DNA from: Leptodactylus fallax
Taxonomy: Eukaryota; Chordata; Amphibia; Anura; Leptodactylidae
Direction: 5' to 3'
Assembly (NCBI GenBank): GCA_947044405.1
Contig: CAMRHE010000028.1
Location: 8,640,001 to 8,704,000, forward strand
Length of the DNA: 64,000 nucleotides
Made by a program: the position numbers and the translations under genes. Of the stretch, positions 39,827-53,085 are shown piece by piece (the first letter of the stretch is position 1; each line of letters begins with the position of its first letter). Under the pieces are notes generated by a model. That model ran no database searches and was not told the origin of the DNA. It saw nothing but the letters and a program-made list of their open reading frames with translations.

Positions 39827-41078
39827 ATGTTTCTAGTACAAGATCTCACCAAAAAGATAAGGACCCTGCAAATATTACACAAACTTATATGGACCTTTAC
39901 TTCCAGACAAGGCTCCATGGGAAGGAAAGTATGAGAATCAGTAGGGAAAATGTTTTACAGTTTTTACAGGCTTATAAAAATTTCAATTTTATGGGGTTGC
40001 TTTTTGTGCTAAAAATTGTATTTTCTTCTCCTCTTTATGCAGCTGATGCCACTTTTGTAGAAAGTGGATGGGTCCTCCTTGAGGTTTTGAAAGGGGAGCA
40101 CTAACTCTTGCAGGGTTTTCTGGTCTGAAACGTTTGAGGGGGCCAGTCTCCTCTTGGAGCGGGTCTGTGATACTCCGAATGCTGATAGAACAGATGCCCA
40201 GACAAAGTGGACCAGCAAAGCAGTGGCCCTAAAGTACAGTACGCCATTGTAGCAGTGCAATGGAAACCCTCCAAAAGTGATCCTTAAGGAATTTATCAAG
40301 GGGTATAGTGAGCATTTTGACCCCAAAGTTGTTTCACAGATGTAAATGAAAAATTACTAAAACTTCACATTATCCCCAAATTTTTCTTTTTCAGTTAAAG
40401 GAGAAAAAGCTCACCACAGTTTGTTACACAATTTCTCCTGAACATGGCAATACGGTTATCCTGGGCAAAACAACCTTTGGAGCGTTCGTCTCTGACACAA
40501 GCCGGGCACAACATAATGCGCACTGAAATTAGGTATTTTTGGAGAAATAGCTATTTTCACCTTTCACCATCAGCTGCACATTCATTCCTGTAAAATAAAA
40601 TAATGCAACACTTTGCGGTTAATAATTCTCACTGTACCCCTGGATAAATTCCCTCAGGGGTGCAGTTTCCAAAATGGGGTCACATGTCAGGGGATTCCAC
40701 TTTACTGGCATTATAGGGCTATGCAAAAGTGACAGGGTGTCCAAAATTCAAATAGCGCTCCTTCCCTTCTGTGCCCAAACAGTAGTTTATACCCTATGTG
40801 ACATTAAGTACATAACCCTGGGTGCACCAGTGTGATACATGTGGGCATAAACTGGAGTTTGGGCAGGGTGCAGAGGTGAAGGAGTGCTATGTGGCTTTGG
40901 GAACATAGATTTAGATGTTTGTTACTTGGACGCCATGTCACGTTTGCAAAGCCCCCTGAGTGCAACCCCCTAGGGAGTGACCCTATTTGGAAAACTGCAC
41001 CCCTCAAAGAATTTATCACGGGGTGTAGTGATCATTAGTATCCCAGAGGCCAATGTACAGCGGATGGTGAAGAGTAAA
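39827..41078. repeat. Old dispersed repeat (left part), split by Tc1-D copy 4
   Basis: The motif GAATTTATCAAGGGGTATAG TGAGCATTTTGACC near 40289 recurs as GAATTTATCACGGGGTGTAG TGATCATTAG near 41009, and GGGGTGCAGTTTCCAAAATG appears at 40658. The internal direct repetition suggests an old composite element. The small frames are not convincing genes. Confidence 0.4.
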
Positions 41079-41080
41079 TA

Positions 41081-42014
<934 letters not shown>

Positions 42015-42016
42015 TA

Positions 42017-43398
42017 TGTAAGCTGTGTGGAGAATATTGGGAACCAATTTCCTGCTATTTCCCCAGTAGCTCCCAGGATTGGGGGAGGGGGGTCAGTCTG
42101 GGGGTTACTTCTGGTGTCTTTTCCCTCTAAGTCTCTAAATTTGCTTATACATTTCCTTTCTGTTTTGTCCTAAAGATTTGGCAATTTTTGGATTTTGTTG
42201 TCATTACATTGTACAAGCTATCATTTTTTTATTTTTCTGGTTGCCATATGAGAGCTTGTTTTTTGTGGGATGACAAGTATTTTGTAAGAAACCATTGTGG
42301 GCTGTCTATAACTTATTGACAACATTTTATTAACTCTTTCTGGGGGGATTGAAAAAAAGCCCATCAATTCTGGCGTTGCTTTTTAACATTTTAAATTTTT
42401 TGCCCTTTGCCATACAACATAAATAATAACCTATGTTCTATGGGTCGCTACAATTATGACAATAACTAATAAGTTATAAGTTTTTTTCATGCTTTACTAA
42501 TTTTGCAGAATAAAAATCCATTTGGGGAAAAAAATCTATTATTTTTGCATTTCCACTTTTTGAGAGACATAATTTAATTTTTCTATTGACTTAGTGGTTG
42601 GGGGCTTATTTTCTGTGGGACGAGCTATGCTTTTTATTGGTACCATTTTGGGCTATATATGACTTTTTGATCACTTTTTATTCCATATTTTGTGAGGACA
42701 GATGGCAAAAAATTGTCACTTCTGGTGTTCCCTCCCCCCTTTTTTTTTATGACGTTTACCGTGGGGGTTAACTAATGATTTAGTTTTATTTTTACAGTAT
42801 GGTATGGACTTGGCAATACCAAATGTGTGCTGGATCAAGATGTGAGGAGACAATCGCAGATATGGGGCCACGAAACAGGACCCAGGCTGCCAAAAGAGCA
42901 TCACAGCCCCCCTGGAGACCACGTGGGGGGACTGATCAGGTAAGTGGTTACTAGAGCAACCCTTTAGATGCCGCAGTCTTGATTGATCACAGGATCTAAG
43001 GGGTTAACACCTGTGATTGGAGCTTTGCTTCTGAGAGGGTGACATTACCATGATGTAATAATATGTCATGGCATAGAAAGGTACACTTTTCTATGACGTA
43101 CTATTGCATCATGTTGTGATAAGGAGTTAAAGTGAATTTATCACCAGGAAATCATGTCTTATTTTAAATATATTTTTGAGAATTTTTTTGTGAATTTTTT
43201 AAAAGCATTCATGTTATTTTCTAAAAAAAAAAAAAATTCAAATCCCTAAAAATCCAGCTCTGACTCTTGCCACTAAACTAAATAATATCCCTTTTTCTTT
43301 GCAGCAGTCACCTCATTTACAACACACTGATGATCACAGCTATCATGTATATTTAGATAAGATATAGATGCAGATATGTAAATGACCACCAGTCACAA
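42017..43398. repeat. Old dispersed repeat (right part) with long hairpin
   Basis: AT-rich non-coding sequence similar in style to 28366-30060. At 42962-43005 TAGATGCCGCAGTC and GGATCTAAGGGGTTAA form a decayed version of the hairpin module also present in hAT-1. At 43049-43115 CATGATGTAATAATATGTCA and its inverse form a long imperfect hairpin. The family is not identified. Confidence 0.4.
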
Positions 43399-43400
43399 TA

Positions 43401-45023
43401 CAGTGCCTTGCGAAAGTATTCGGCCCCCTTGAACTTTTCAACCTTTTGCCACATTTCAGGCTTCAAACATAAGGATATTAAATTTTTTTGTGAAGAATCA
43501 ACAACAAGTGGGACACAATCGTGAAGTGGAACTAAATTTATTCTATATTTTAAACTTTTGTAAAAAATAAAAAACTGAAAAGTGGGGCGTGCCAAATTAT
43601 TCGGCCCCCTTAAGTTAATACTTTGTAGTGCCACCTTTTGCTGCAATTACAGCTACAAGTCGCTTGGGGTATGTCTCTATCAGTTTTGCACATCGAGAGA
43701 CTGAAATTCTTGCCCATTCTTCCTTGGAAAACAGCTGGAGCTCAGTGAGGTTGGATGGAGAGCGTTTGTGAACAGCAGTTTTCAGCTCTTTTCACAAATT
43801 TTTGATTGGATTCAGGTCTGGACTTTGACTTGGCCATTCTAACACCTGGATACGTTTATTTGTGAACCATTCCATTGTAGATTTTGCTTTATGTTTGGGA
43901 TCATTGTCTTGTTGGAAGATAAATCTCCGTCCCAGTCTCAGGTCTTTTGCAGACTCCAACAGATTTTCTTCCAGAATGGTCCTGTATTTGGCTCCATCCA
44001 TCTTCCCATCAATTTTAACCATCTTCCCTGTCCCTGCTGAAGAAAAGCAGGCCCAAACCATGATGCTGCCACCACCATGTGTGACAGTGGGGATGGTGTG
44101 TTCAGGGTGATGAGCTGTGTTGCTTTTACACCAAACATATCGTTTTGCATTGTGGCCAAAAAGTTGGATTTTGGTTTCATCTGACCAGATCACCTTCTTC
44201 CACATGTTTGGTGTTTCTCCCAGGTGGCTTGTGGCATACTTTAAATGAGACTTTTTATGGATATCTTTGAGAAATGGTTTTCTTCTTGCCACTCTTCCAT
44301 AAAGGCCAGATTTGTGCAGTGTACGACTGATTGTTGTCCTATGGACAGACTCTCCCACCTCAGCTGTAGATCTCTGCAGTTCATCCAGAGTGATCATGGG
44401 CCTCTTGGCTGCATCTCTGATCAGTCTTCTCCTTGTTTGAGATGAAAGTTTAGAGGGACGGCCGGGTCTTGGTAGATTTGCAGTGGTCTGATACTCCTTC
44501 CATTTCAATATGATCGCTTGCACAGTGCTCCTTGGGATGTTTAAAGTTTGGGAAATCTTTTTGTATCCAAATCCAGCTTTAAACTTCTCCACAACATTAC
44601 CACGGACCTGCCTGGTGTGTTCCTTGGTCTTCATGATGCTCTCTGCACTTTAAACAGAACCCTGAGACTATCACAGAGCAGGTGCATTTATACGGAGACG
44701 TGATTACACACAGGTGGATTATATTTATCATCATCAGTCATTTAGGACAACATTGGATCATTCAGAGATCCTCACTGAACTTCTGGAGTGAGTTTGCTGC
44801 ACTGAAAATAAAGGGGCCGAATAATTTGGCACGCCCCACTTTTCAGTTTTTTATTTTTTACAAAAGTTTAAAATAACCAATAAATTTCGTTCCACTTCAC
44901 AATTGTGTCCCACTTGTTGTTGATTATTCACCAAAAAATTTACATTTTATATCCATTTTGAAGCCTGAAATGTGGCAAAAGGTTGAAAAGTTCAAGGGGA
45001 CCGAATACTTTCGCAAGGCACTG
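43401..45023 (-). mobile_element. Tc1-A copy 2: full-length, inactivated
   Basis: A 1623-bp element between TA dinucleotides (43399-43400 and 45024-45025). Its ends are CAGTGCCTTGCGAAAGTATT and the inverse. Both inverted repeats are complete, with the IR/DR motifs as in copy 1. A TATA box (TATAAA, minus strand) is at 44687-44692. The transposase is inactivated at its catalytic Glu and by a nonsense change. Confidence 0.95.
43615..44634 (-). pseudogene. Tc1-A copy 2 transposase, E278K plus nonsense
   Basis: The frame from 44634 is intact for 280 residues and very close to the copies at 2108 and 62662. Both DNA-binding helix-turn-helix regions, D152 (WSDETK) and D243 (QQDNDPKH) are kept. NPIENLW then becomes NPIKNL-stop: GAG to AAA at the catalytic Glu and TGG to TGA two codons later, with a CTG to TTG between. 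The rest of the frame is still open to the normal end at 43615. The protein would lack the third catalytic residue and the last 59 residues, but keeps DNA binding. Confidence 0.92.
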
Positions 45024-45025
45024 TA

Positions 45026-46361
45026 TGTCACATCTGACCTATATCCTTTCCTATACAATGACCTCTGCACAGGTCACAGAGCATTTCTAGAAAACTCTCC
45101 TATAGAAGTCAATAGGGTCTGCTCCAGGCCATTGTGTCTATGGCCCATGGTCCATCTCCAGGAGACAGGAAGTCACAAACTATTTTAGGCTTAGTGGCAA
45201 GAGGTGGAATTACAAGACTTTTAGGATTTTTTACAATATAGATAATAGCATAGAAAATTAAAACAACATAAAAAAAATTTCTTTAAAAATATGTTTAATA
45301 TAAAAATGTGATTTAAATCAATAAGCGACCCTTTCCCTTTAAGTAGTTTCCTCACATACATGAAGGCAAGGCAGGGAATTCGCTCCAGGGTTACGATTTT
45401 CAGGTTTCTAGTGAGCAGATAAGCTTCAGATGGAAGATATACAACAATAAGGTCATAACAATGCAGATTTCAGCTTGTGGCTTCTGTGGCACATTGCGCT
45501 TTACTGCTCATACATGAAGCTATTTTAATGCCTGCTCTGCACTCGGGGAAAGTCCCAGGGCCCCGGCCTGTGATAAAAGTCTCTGATCTGTATGAGATGA
45601 GAAGTGGAGCGGAGCGAGCACAAGGTTTGTGAAGTTCTGATCCTCAGTCGACATCCGGCTTATAAATGTTTCCCCTTTTATTCTGCATTAAAAGCAACAA
45701 ACACAATAAGGCATTAAAGGGGAACTCCGACCAAGAGAATGAAGACGTCCATTATCATGTGTCATGAATGAGCTTCACTGAGGTCGGCCAGAAGGGGCGC
45801 TCTGCCTCACTAAGGAGACTGCTCAGTCAGTTTAGGGAGACATAGAAGCAATATAGGCTGGGAATTCTGGGAAAAGGTATGAAAATATGGTTTGCATGTT
45901 GGGAAAAGGAAAACTGCGCCTCTAGAGGGTGTATTTTCATTCTGGAAGAGATTTACTGCTCTGGTTCACACCCCAAGTCAGGTCACAAGGCTTCTTTATG
46001 TCAGCCATTGACCTATAGGGAGCGACCTTCCAATAGGTGGCGTTATAGACACAGTTTTCTTTTTTCCCAACAAAGAAACTAATTTTCATATCTTTCCCCT
46101 TCACTAAAATATTCAATGATGTAGCAGAGCTGAACATGTTGTGTGGCTTCAACACTGTGTGAGTGACTTAACAAAGTTAGGCTGAAGCTCCACAATAACC
46201 TTCTTATTGTTCTACGGGTGAAAATGTTCGAGGCAATCAAAATAGTACAAATATTCCTGACGTGGCAAATAAAAAAGTATTTAGCATACAGAAAGATTGT
46301 CTGAAATTTTGTGTAACAAAAAGTTGTGACAAGGGTCTCAGACAATAGAGAATAAGTGTCT
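45026..46361. other. No recognisable gene
   Basis: Apparently single-copy sequence. Frames such as 45879-46082 and 46079-46345 have no motif support. 45400-45660 is GC-richer but unassigned. Confidence 0.35.
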
Positions 46362-46439
46362 GTAATTACTTATATCACACAACGCACACATATTACTTAT
46401 ATCACACATATTACTTGTATCACATATATTACTTATGTC
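46362..46439. repeat. 27-bp minisatellite, left part
   Basis: Units of the TACTTATATCACAC type (25-27 bp, diverged) continue after the hAT-1 insertion at 47234. They show the array existed before the insertion. Confidence 0.8.
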
Positions 46440-47233
46440 TAGAGATGTGCGAATCGAAGCTGACGAAGTGGAATCCGATCCGAATTTGAGGAAAAAAAAA
46501 AATCGCATTTTTTCATAAAATGGCTGCTGCATGTTAGGACATGGGGCAAGGAACTCTGGGAATGCGGAATCATCCACAATGCCATGTATGCAGTCAATCA
46601 GCAGCCAGCCAGTCCTGTGATGTCACAGCCCTTTAACCCCTTTGCGACAGCTCACGGCAACGGGTGCGGGTGTTAGCTGTAACTGACAGCTAACACCCTG
46701 CTCCATAACCCCCAGTCGGAGCACAGCTCTGATCGCGGGTTTTAACCCCTTGGATGCTGCAGTCAAACATGACCGTGGCATCCAAGGGGTCCCGCCATGC
46801 TACATGTTTCCCTGCCCCCCCCCCCACCCGTGGCGAGATCGGGGGGTGAAGATATGCATCTTCTGCAGCCCGGGGTCTGGCCAGTGACCCCTGGGCTGCT
46901 AGTAGCTCCCAGTACCTTTTTGATCCTGCCCAGAAGTGAGGAAGTCAGCCTATGCATCTTCATAGGCTGACTTCCTCTATAGACTGCAGTACACGTGTAT
47001 TGCAGTCTATAGTGCTGAACCAGCGATCAGTGCATCGCTGATTCAGGTACCTTAGTGGGACAGCACTAAAAACCACTGCAAGGCACAGTATTCTACACCA
47101 CTATATAGGCTCTCTGCAGCCAGGAAATAGCTGTTTTTTAACACAATTCACCACAAATTAATTCGGATCAAATCGTATCAGAAAATTCGGCAAAGCTGCC
47201 GAGTCGAATTTTTTAAAAATGTGCTTATCTCTA
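46440..47233. mobile_element. hAT-1 MITE, copy 2, inserted in the 27-bp array
   Basis: A 794-bp element with ends TAGAGATGTGCGAATC and inverted GTGCTTATCTCTA. It is flanked by an 8-bp duplication of the array unit, CTTATGTC (46432-46439) and CTTATATC (47234-47241). It is related to copy 1 (19155-19734) over both arms. About 210 bp of extra interior contains consecutive hairpins: 46938-46977 (17-bp perfect stem, 6-nt loop), 46977-47012 (17-bp stem with one G.T pair) and 47021-47040 (7-bp stem). These follow the shared hairpin at about 46746-46792. No coding capacity. Confidence 0.88.
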
Positions 47234-48095
47234 CTTATATCACACGACACACATATTACTTATATCACACTGCACACATATATTACTTATATCACACTAC
47301 ACACATATATTACTTATATCATACTGCACATATATTGCTTGTATTACACTGTACATATATTTCTTATATCACACATATTACTTGTATCACACTGCACACA
47401 TATATTACTTATATCATACTGCACATATATTACTTATATCACACTGCACACATATATTACTTATATCACACTGCACACATATATTGCTTATATCATACTG
47501 CACACATATTACTTATATCACACTGCACACATATATTACTTATATCACACTGCACACATATATTGCTTATATCACACTGCACACATATATTACTTATATC
47601 ACACTACACACATATTACTTATATCACACTGCACACATATATTACTTATATCACACTGCACACATATATTGCTTATATCATACTGCACACATATTACTTA
47701 TATCACACTGCACACATATATTACTTATATCACACTGCACACATATATTGCTTATATCACACTGCACACATATATTACTTATATCACACTACACACATAT
47801 TACTTATATCACACTGCACACATATATTACTTATATCACACTGCACACATATATTACTTATATCACACTACACACATATTACTTATATCACACTGCACAC
47901 ATATATTACTTATATCACACTGCACACATATATTACTTATATCACACTGCACACATATATTACTTATATCATACTGCACACATATATTACTTATATCATA
48001 CTGCACACATATATTAATTATATCACACTGCACACATATATTGCTTATATCACACTGTACACATATTACTTATATCACACTATGCTTGTCATTTA
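47234..48095. repeat. 27-bp minisatellite, right part (about 31 units)
   Basis: The unit CACATATATTACTTATATCA plus CACTGCA is 27 bp (9 codons), with a 25-bp variant lacking one TA. This keeps three overlapping frames open for 211-317 codons (THILLISHC-type repeats); they are artefacts. AT-rich with (CA)-like steps. Confidence 0.95.
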
Positions 48096-48560
48096 CACTG
48101 CACACACAAAATTGTTTAGAGCTACATAATACAATGATCTACAGTAACTTCAGCTATATGGGCCTAGAATGAGACCTAGAAGGGATGATCTCATCACCGT
48201 CCTCTTCCCGACCTACTTTTACATAGGCATAACTAGAAGCTGATGGGCCCCAATGTAAAATCTGCAATGGGGTCCCCACTTACCATGTACTATCTATAAT
48301 ACTAGTGTCTTCATATGTTGTAGAGAGTCCTTTGGATCCCCTATGGCTATGCTCCTTTGCTTTTATGCTCCTCATACTCTATATCAGGTTCTCACAGTGT
48401 GGAGAAATCAGGTGATAGCAGGGGGGTGTAATAACTGAGAGCGACTCCTGGTATACTCATTTCTACAATTAGTCTGTCATGGCCGACATATAGTACATGA
48501 TATTCAGGACTACAAGCAGGGGAAGCGGTGGAGCCGTGGAACGTAATATACTGTTGCAAA
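48096..48560. other. No recognisable feature
   Basis: Spacer between the 27-bp and 42-bp arrays. CTGATGGGCCCCAATGTAAA (near 48239) resembles a common interspersed repeat fragment. Confidence 0.35.
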
Positions 48561-50625
48561 GCTGACAGTGCACTGAATTCCTTGCACCTAGGATGGTACA
48601 CTTCTACACAGTGCGCTGGATTAATCGTCCCCTGACAATACACTTCTATACAGTGTACAGAATTCATCGCCCCCTGGTGATATACTTTTATACAGTGCAC
48701 TGAATTCATCGCCCCCTGATGGTACACTTTTATACAGTGCTCTGAATTAATTGCCCCCTGATGGTACACTTCTATACAGTGCTCTGAATTCATTGCCCCC
48801 TGATGGTACACTTCTATACAGTGCTCTGAATTCATCTCCTCCTGATGGTACACTTCTATACAGTGCTCTGAATTCATCTCCCCCCTGATGGTACACTTCT
48901 ATACAGTGCACTGAATTCATCTCCCCCCTGATGGTACACTTCTATACAGTGCACTGAATTCATCGCCCCCTGATGGTACACTTCTATGTAGTGCACTGAA
49001 TTCATCTCCCCCTGATGGTACACTTCTATGTAGTGCACTGAATTCATCGCCCCCTGATGGTACACTTCTATGTAGTGCACTGAATTCATCGCCCCCTGAT
49101 GGTACACTTCTATACAGTGCACTTAATTCATCGCCCCCTGATGGTACACTTCTATATAGTGCACTGAATTCATCTCCCCCCTGATGGTACACTTCTATAC
49201 AGTGCACTGAATTCATCGCCCCCTGATGGTACACTTCTATACAGTGCACTGAATTCATCGCCCCCTGATGGTACACTTCTATACAGTGCTCTGAATTCAT
49301 CTCCCCCCTGATTGTACACTTCTATACAGTGCACTGAATTCATCTCCCCCCTGATGGTACACTTATATATAGTGCACTGAATTCATCGCCCCCTGATGGT
49401 ACACTTCTATACAGTGCTCTGAATTCATCTCCCCCCTGATGGTACACTTATATATAGTGCACTGAATTCATCTCCCCCTGATGGTACACTTCTATACAGT
49501 GCACTGAATTCATCGCCCCCTGATGGTACACTTCTATACAGTGCACTGAATTCATCTCCCCCCTGATAGTACACTTCTATGTAGTGCACTGAATTCATCG
49601 CCCCCTGATGGTACACTTCTATGTAGTGCACTGAATTCATCGCCCCCTGATGGTACACTTCTATACAGTGCACTGAATTCATCGCCCCCTGATGGTACAC
49701 TTCTATATAGTGCACTGAATTCATCTCCCCCCTGATGGTACACTTCTATGTAGTGCACTGAATTCATCGCCCCCTGATGATACACTTCTATGTAGTGCAC
49801 TGAATTCATCGCCCCCTGATGGTACACTTCTATGTAGTGCACTGAATTCATCGCCCCCTGATGGTACACTTCTATACAGTGCACTGAATTCATCGCCCCC
49901 TGATGGTACACTTCTATATAGTGCACTGAATTCATCTCCCCCCTGATGGTACACTTCTATACAGTGCACTGAATTCATCGCCCCCTGATGGTACACTTCT
50001 ATACAGTGCACTGAATTCATCGCCCCCTGATGGTACACTTCTATACAGTGCTCTGAATTCATCTCCCCCCTGATTGTACACTTCTATACAGTGCACTGAA
50101 TTCATCTCCCCCCTGATGGTACACTTATATATAGTGCACTGAATTCATTGCCCCCTGATGGTACACTTCTATACAGTGCTCTGAATTCATCTCCCCCCTG
50201 ATGGTACACTTATATATAGTGCACTGAATTCATCGCCCCCTGATGGTACACTTCTATACAGTGCACTGAATTCATCGCCCCCCTGATGGTACACTTCTAT
50301 ACAGTGCACTGAATTCATCGCCCCCTGATGGTACACTTCTATACAGTGCACTGAATTCATCACCCCCTGATGGTACACTTCTATACAGTGCACTGAATTC
50401 ATCTCCCCCCTGATGGTACACTTCTATGTAGTGCACTGAATTCATCGCCCCCTGATGGTACACTTCTATGTAGTGCACTGAATTCATCGCCCCCTGATGG
50501 TACACTTCTATACAGTGCACTGAATTCATCGCCCCCTGATGGTACACTATACAGTTCACTGAATTCATCGTCCCCTGACAGTAAACTTCTATACAGTGCA
50601 CTGAATTAATTTCACCCATGACATT
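48561..50625 (-). repeat. 42-bp minisatellite (about 48 units)
   Basis: The unit TGATGGTACACTTCTATACA, GTGCACTGAATTCATCGCCC, CC is 42 bp. A 43-bp variant has an extra C. Both ends of the array are more diverged than its centre. A higher-order duplication of 762 bp (18 units) is seen: a marked unit with ATTGTACAC occurs at 49311 and again at 50073 in the same context. Minus frames of 70-160 codons (HCIEVYHQGAMNSV) reflect the 14-codon period and are not genes. Confidence 0.95.
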
Positions 50626-51960
50626 ACACTTTTATAGACTTGTATTGTAAAGAAAGGCGTTCCTCACTGCGCAATGATGGCACTGAGCTGTGCGGCCGGC
50701 CCCTCAGATATCTCTGTTACTGTGGTAGATACCAGCAAAACTGATAGTCTGCAGAATTCAGTGCAATGTCTATGTGGCATCCCAGAGCTGGCTATGGCTG
50801 GGCTGAGGGTGATCTCTGTAGTCATTGTATTATTTCCTGTTGCTTCATAGCCTGTGTGACATAGCAGGGGGTCCTGAGTCTCACACAACACAGCGCCACC
50901 TAGTGAGCCTCACACATGCATTACACCTCCCATAGGATTGAATAGTAACCAAATGTCCAATGGGAAGACATCGCCTGGGAAAAGGGGAGGAGTCAGCTGA
51001 TCACTGGGTCCCCATGGTAACACCCCTGCAGGAAGGTCCTGTGTGTGAGGAGTTAGAAGTGTGGAGTGTTAGGAGGAGGAGGTGAGGAGATAAGTGTGAT
51101 GTCCTGTGAAGAAAGCAGTGAGTTTAGTGCAGGAATCTCAAGTCCTAGACAGGCCCAGGAAGGTTGGAGAGCTGACCTACTCCAGCTATTCAGAAGATCC
51201 TGTCCCCTGTCTGCCTAGCCATCGCCCTGAAGGAAGTCAAGCATCATTATCTTGTCAGCATGAGACTGTGGAGAGAACATTCTGGAACACGCGCTCCATA
51301 GCAAGTATCACAGGATCCAGGGGCCAAGGCCAGACCTGTGGAATATCCTGCCACCCTGACTATTGCACCCCGAAACTCTGAGCTATCAGGACCACATAAC
51401 GTGAGTGGGGAATATTATGTACTAGTATCATGGTGGGCATCCTCCTATGAGCCAAATAGGAACCCAGACGCACCTTAGGGCTGTAACACTGAAGTATAAG
51501 GGGCTAGGAACACCTTTCATCAAGTCTACCCTGCACCCCAGGACTTTGCTGTGTCACCAGGCGTACCCCGTTGTTTTGTATTGAAGAAACTGTTTAAGCA
51601 TTTGTGCCTCCACACCCATGGAAGTAAAAGTTCAACTTTACAACCGTTTCTGTGTCTGACTCTGCACCGACAACATCAGGGCGCCCCAAACACCACCAGT
51701 CGGCACAGTATAGGGGAAGCGCCCCGGGGGAACAATCACCACCAACATTTGTGTAGCCCCCTAATCACCGGTACCAGTGGTGGTAACGTGGGACAGCACC
51801 AGCGCTGCGCCCTCGTGCCCAGAGACCGTGACAAGTCTGCGCTGTTTGCACCCCCGCAATCCCAACTGCAGCGTTGCCTTCCATCTGGTCACTGCATCAG
51901 CTCTACAGCAGTATACAACATGCTGCATCTTAGAGGACATGAAAGGTCCTCTTTAAATAC
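50626..51960 (+). other. GC-richer unclassified segment, possibly retroelement-derived
   Basis: The composition is richer in CpG and GC than the neighbours. Two frames (51106-51381, 91 codons; 51551-51979, 142 codons) overlap this stretch but match no family I recognise. ACATAACGTGAGTGGGG (near 51396) resembles a splice donor. It could be an LTR or a non-coding exon region of a host gene; I cannot decide from sequence alone. Confidence 0.25.
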
Positions 51961-53085
51961 TTGGCCAGTTCTTTACTAGTGATTCCATTGGTACATTTTT
52001 TGTATCAGATTGCAATCTTGCTGTGAGAAAATCAACTTTTAATCTGTATGCAAATCATCTGTTTGGTGCACCTAGGCCGTGGTCATACCTGCCAGACCAC
52101 CTATTTCCACATGTGGTTGATACCCAGTGCTACCTCCTAATATAAAGGTTGATAGTTATCAATTTACAGCGACCCCTGGTGAAAATGGGAGCTTCAGCAG
52201 GGGCAGCCAAACCCTTGGTGCACGTCACTAATTTTTTTTTTTTTTGTCATCAAGATTGCACTTTAATACAAAAAAAAAATCTATGTTCACTTTCACTGAC
52301 CGCCCCTACAACACCATGTAAGAGATTTTTGGTAGTGGGAGACTCCTATTAAATATCGGCGTATAGTATATCATATAGGACAATTCAGCAGATCAGTAGC
52401 AGATGAGAAATTTATTGTCAATGTGCAATACTGGGCAGCCTGGGGATGGCAGGGAAACAGTTAATTTCACAATGAGACTAGTTTTATGCTTTTTATGTTT
52501 TCTGCCAAGATTTTCAGCAGAGATTTGCAGATAGGTCTTAACAGGTACGTCTGCATTTCTATTTAAAAGGCATAAGGTGTATTCTTGGCTTGGCAGAACC
52601 TTTACATCGATGTGCACAATCTCCGTCTGTCTTTTTTAATGCTGCCAAGTGGCATCTGTTGAAAACACATTTACCGCACATAGGTGAGCCGCTGTATTTT
52701 ACTTCCATAAAATAGCCCACCTGTTTAATGCAAAAAATATTCAGCATGTTATGTGGAAGCAAAGACACAAGATGTGCGGCCACCTCTCCACTGAGCCCTA
52801 GATAAGCCAGAAATACATGACAGGTGCAGATTCCACCCCAGCACCTCCTCAACATAGGAAGCAAATGTGACTGGCTGGTCATTTCTATATTTTCAATAAA
52901 CTCTAGACCAGAGTCAAACAGCTATCACGGCTTTCAGCTTCCCCCTGAATGCTACATTGTCTGCAGAATGGGAGGAGGGTCAAGGGATCCCAATTCCCCT
53001 AATAGGTGGGGGGCTCAGAGCTGAGGCCTTTCATTTATGGTGCATTCTGTGGATATAGTCTAGGAAGACTCTTTTACTTTTTTAC
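51961..53085. other. No recognisable gene
   Basis: Non-coding sequence with T-runs (52232-52244) and no motif support for the short frames. Confidence 0.35.

Noticed and set aside
43862..44110. Opposite-strand frames inside the Tc1 transposases (for example MNHSIVDFALCLGSLSCWK)
   Set aside because: Antisense shadows of the transposase gene, repeated in each copy of the element.
47219..48172. Overlapping 317-, 302- and 211-codon frames on the plus strand
   Set aside because: The 27-bp unit is a multiple of three without stops in three frames, so all are repeat artefacts.
48392..50619. Chain of 70-160 codon minus-strand frames with an HCIEVYHQGAMNSV repeat
   Set aside because: Product of the 42-bp unit (14 codons); frames shift at each 43-bp variant.
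48561..50625. CRISPR-like array
   Set aside because: There are no unique spacers; units are directly adjacent minisatellite copies in eukaryotic DNA.
51106..51979. 91- and 142-codon frames as host exons
   Set aside because: No family match or consistent splice sites recognised; kept only as an unclassified GC-richer segment.
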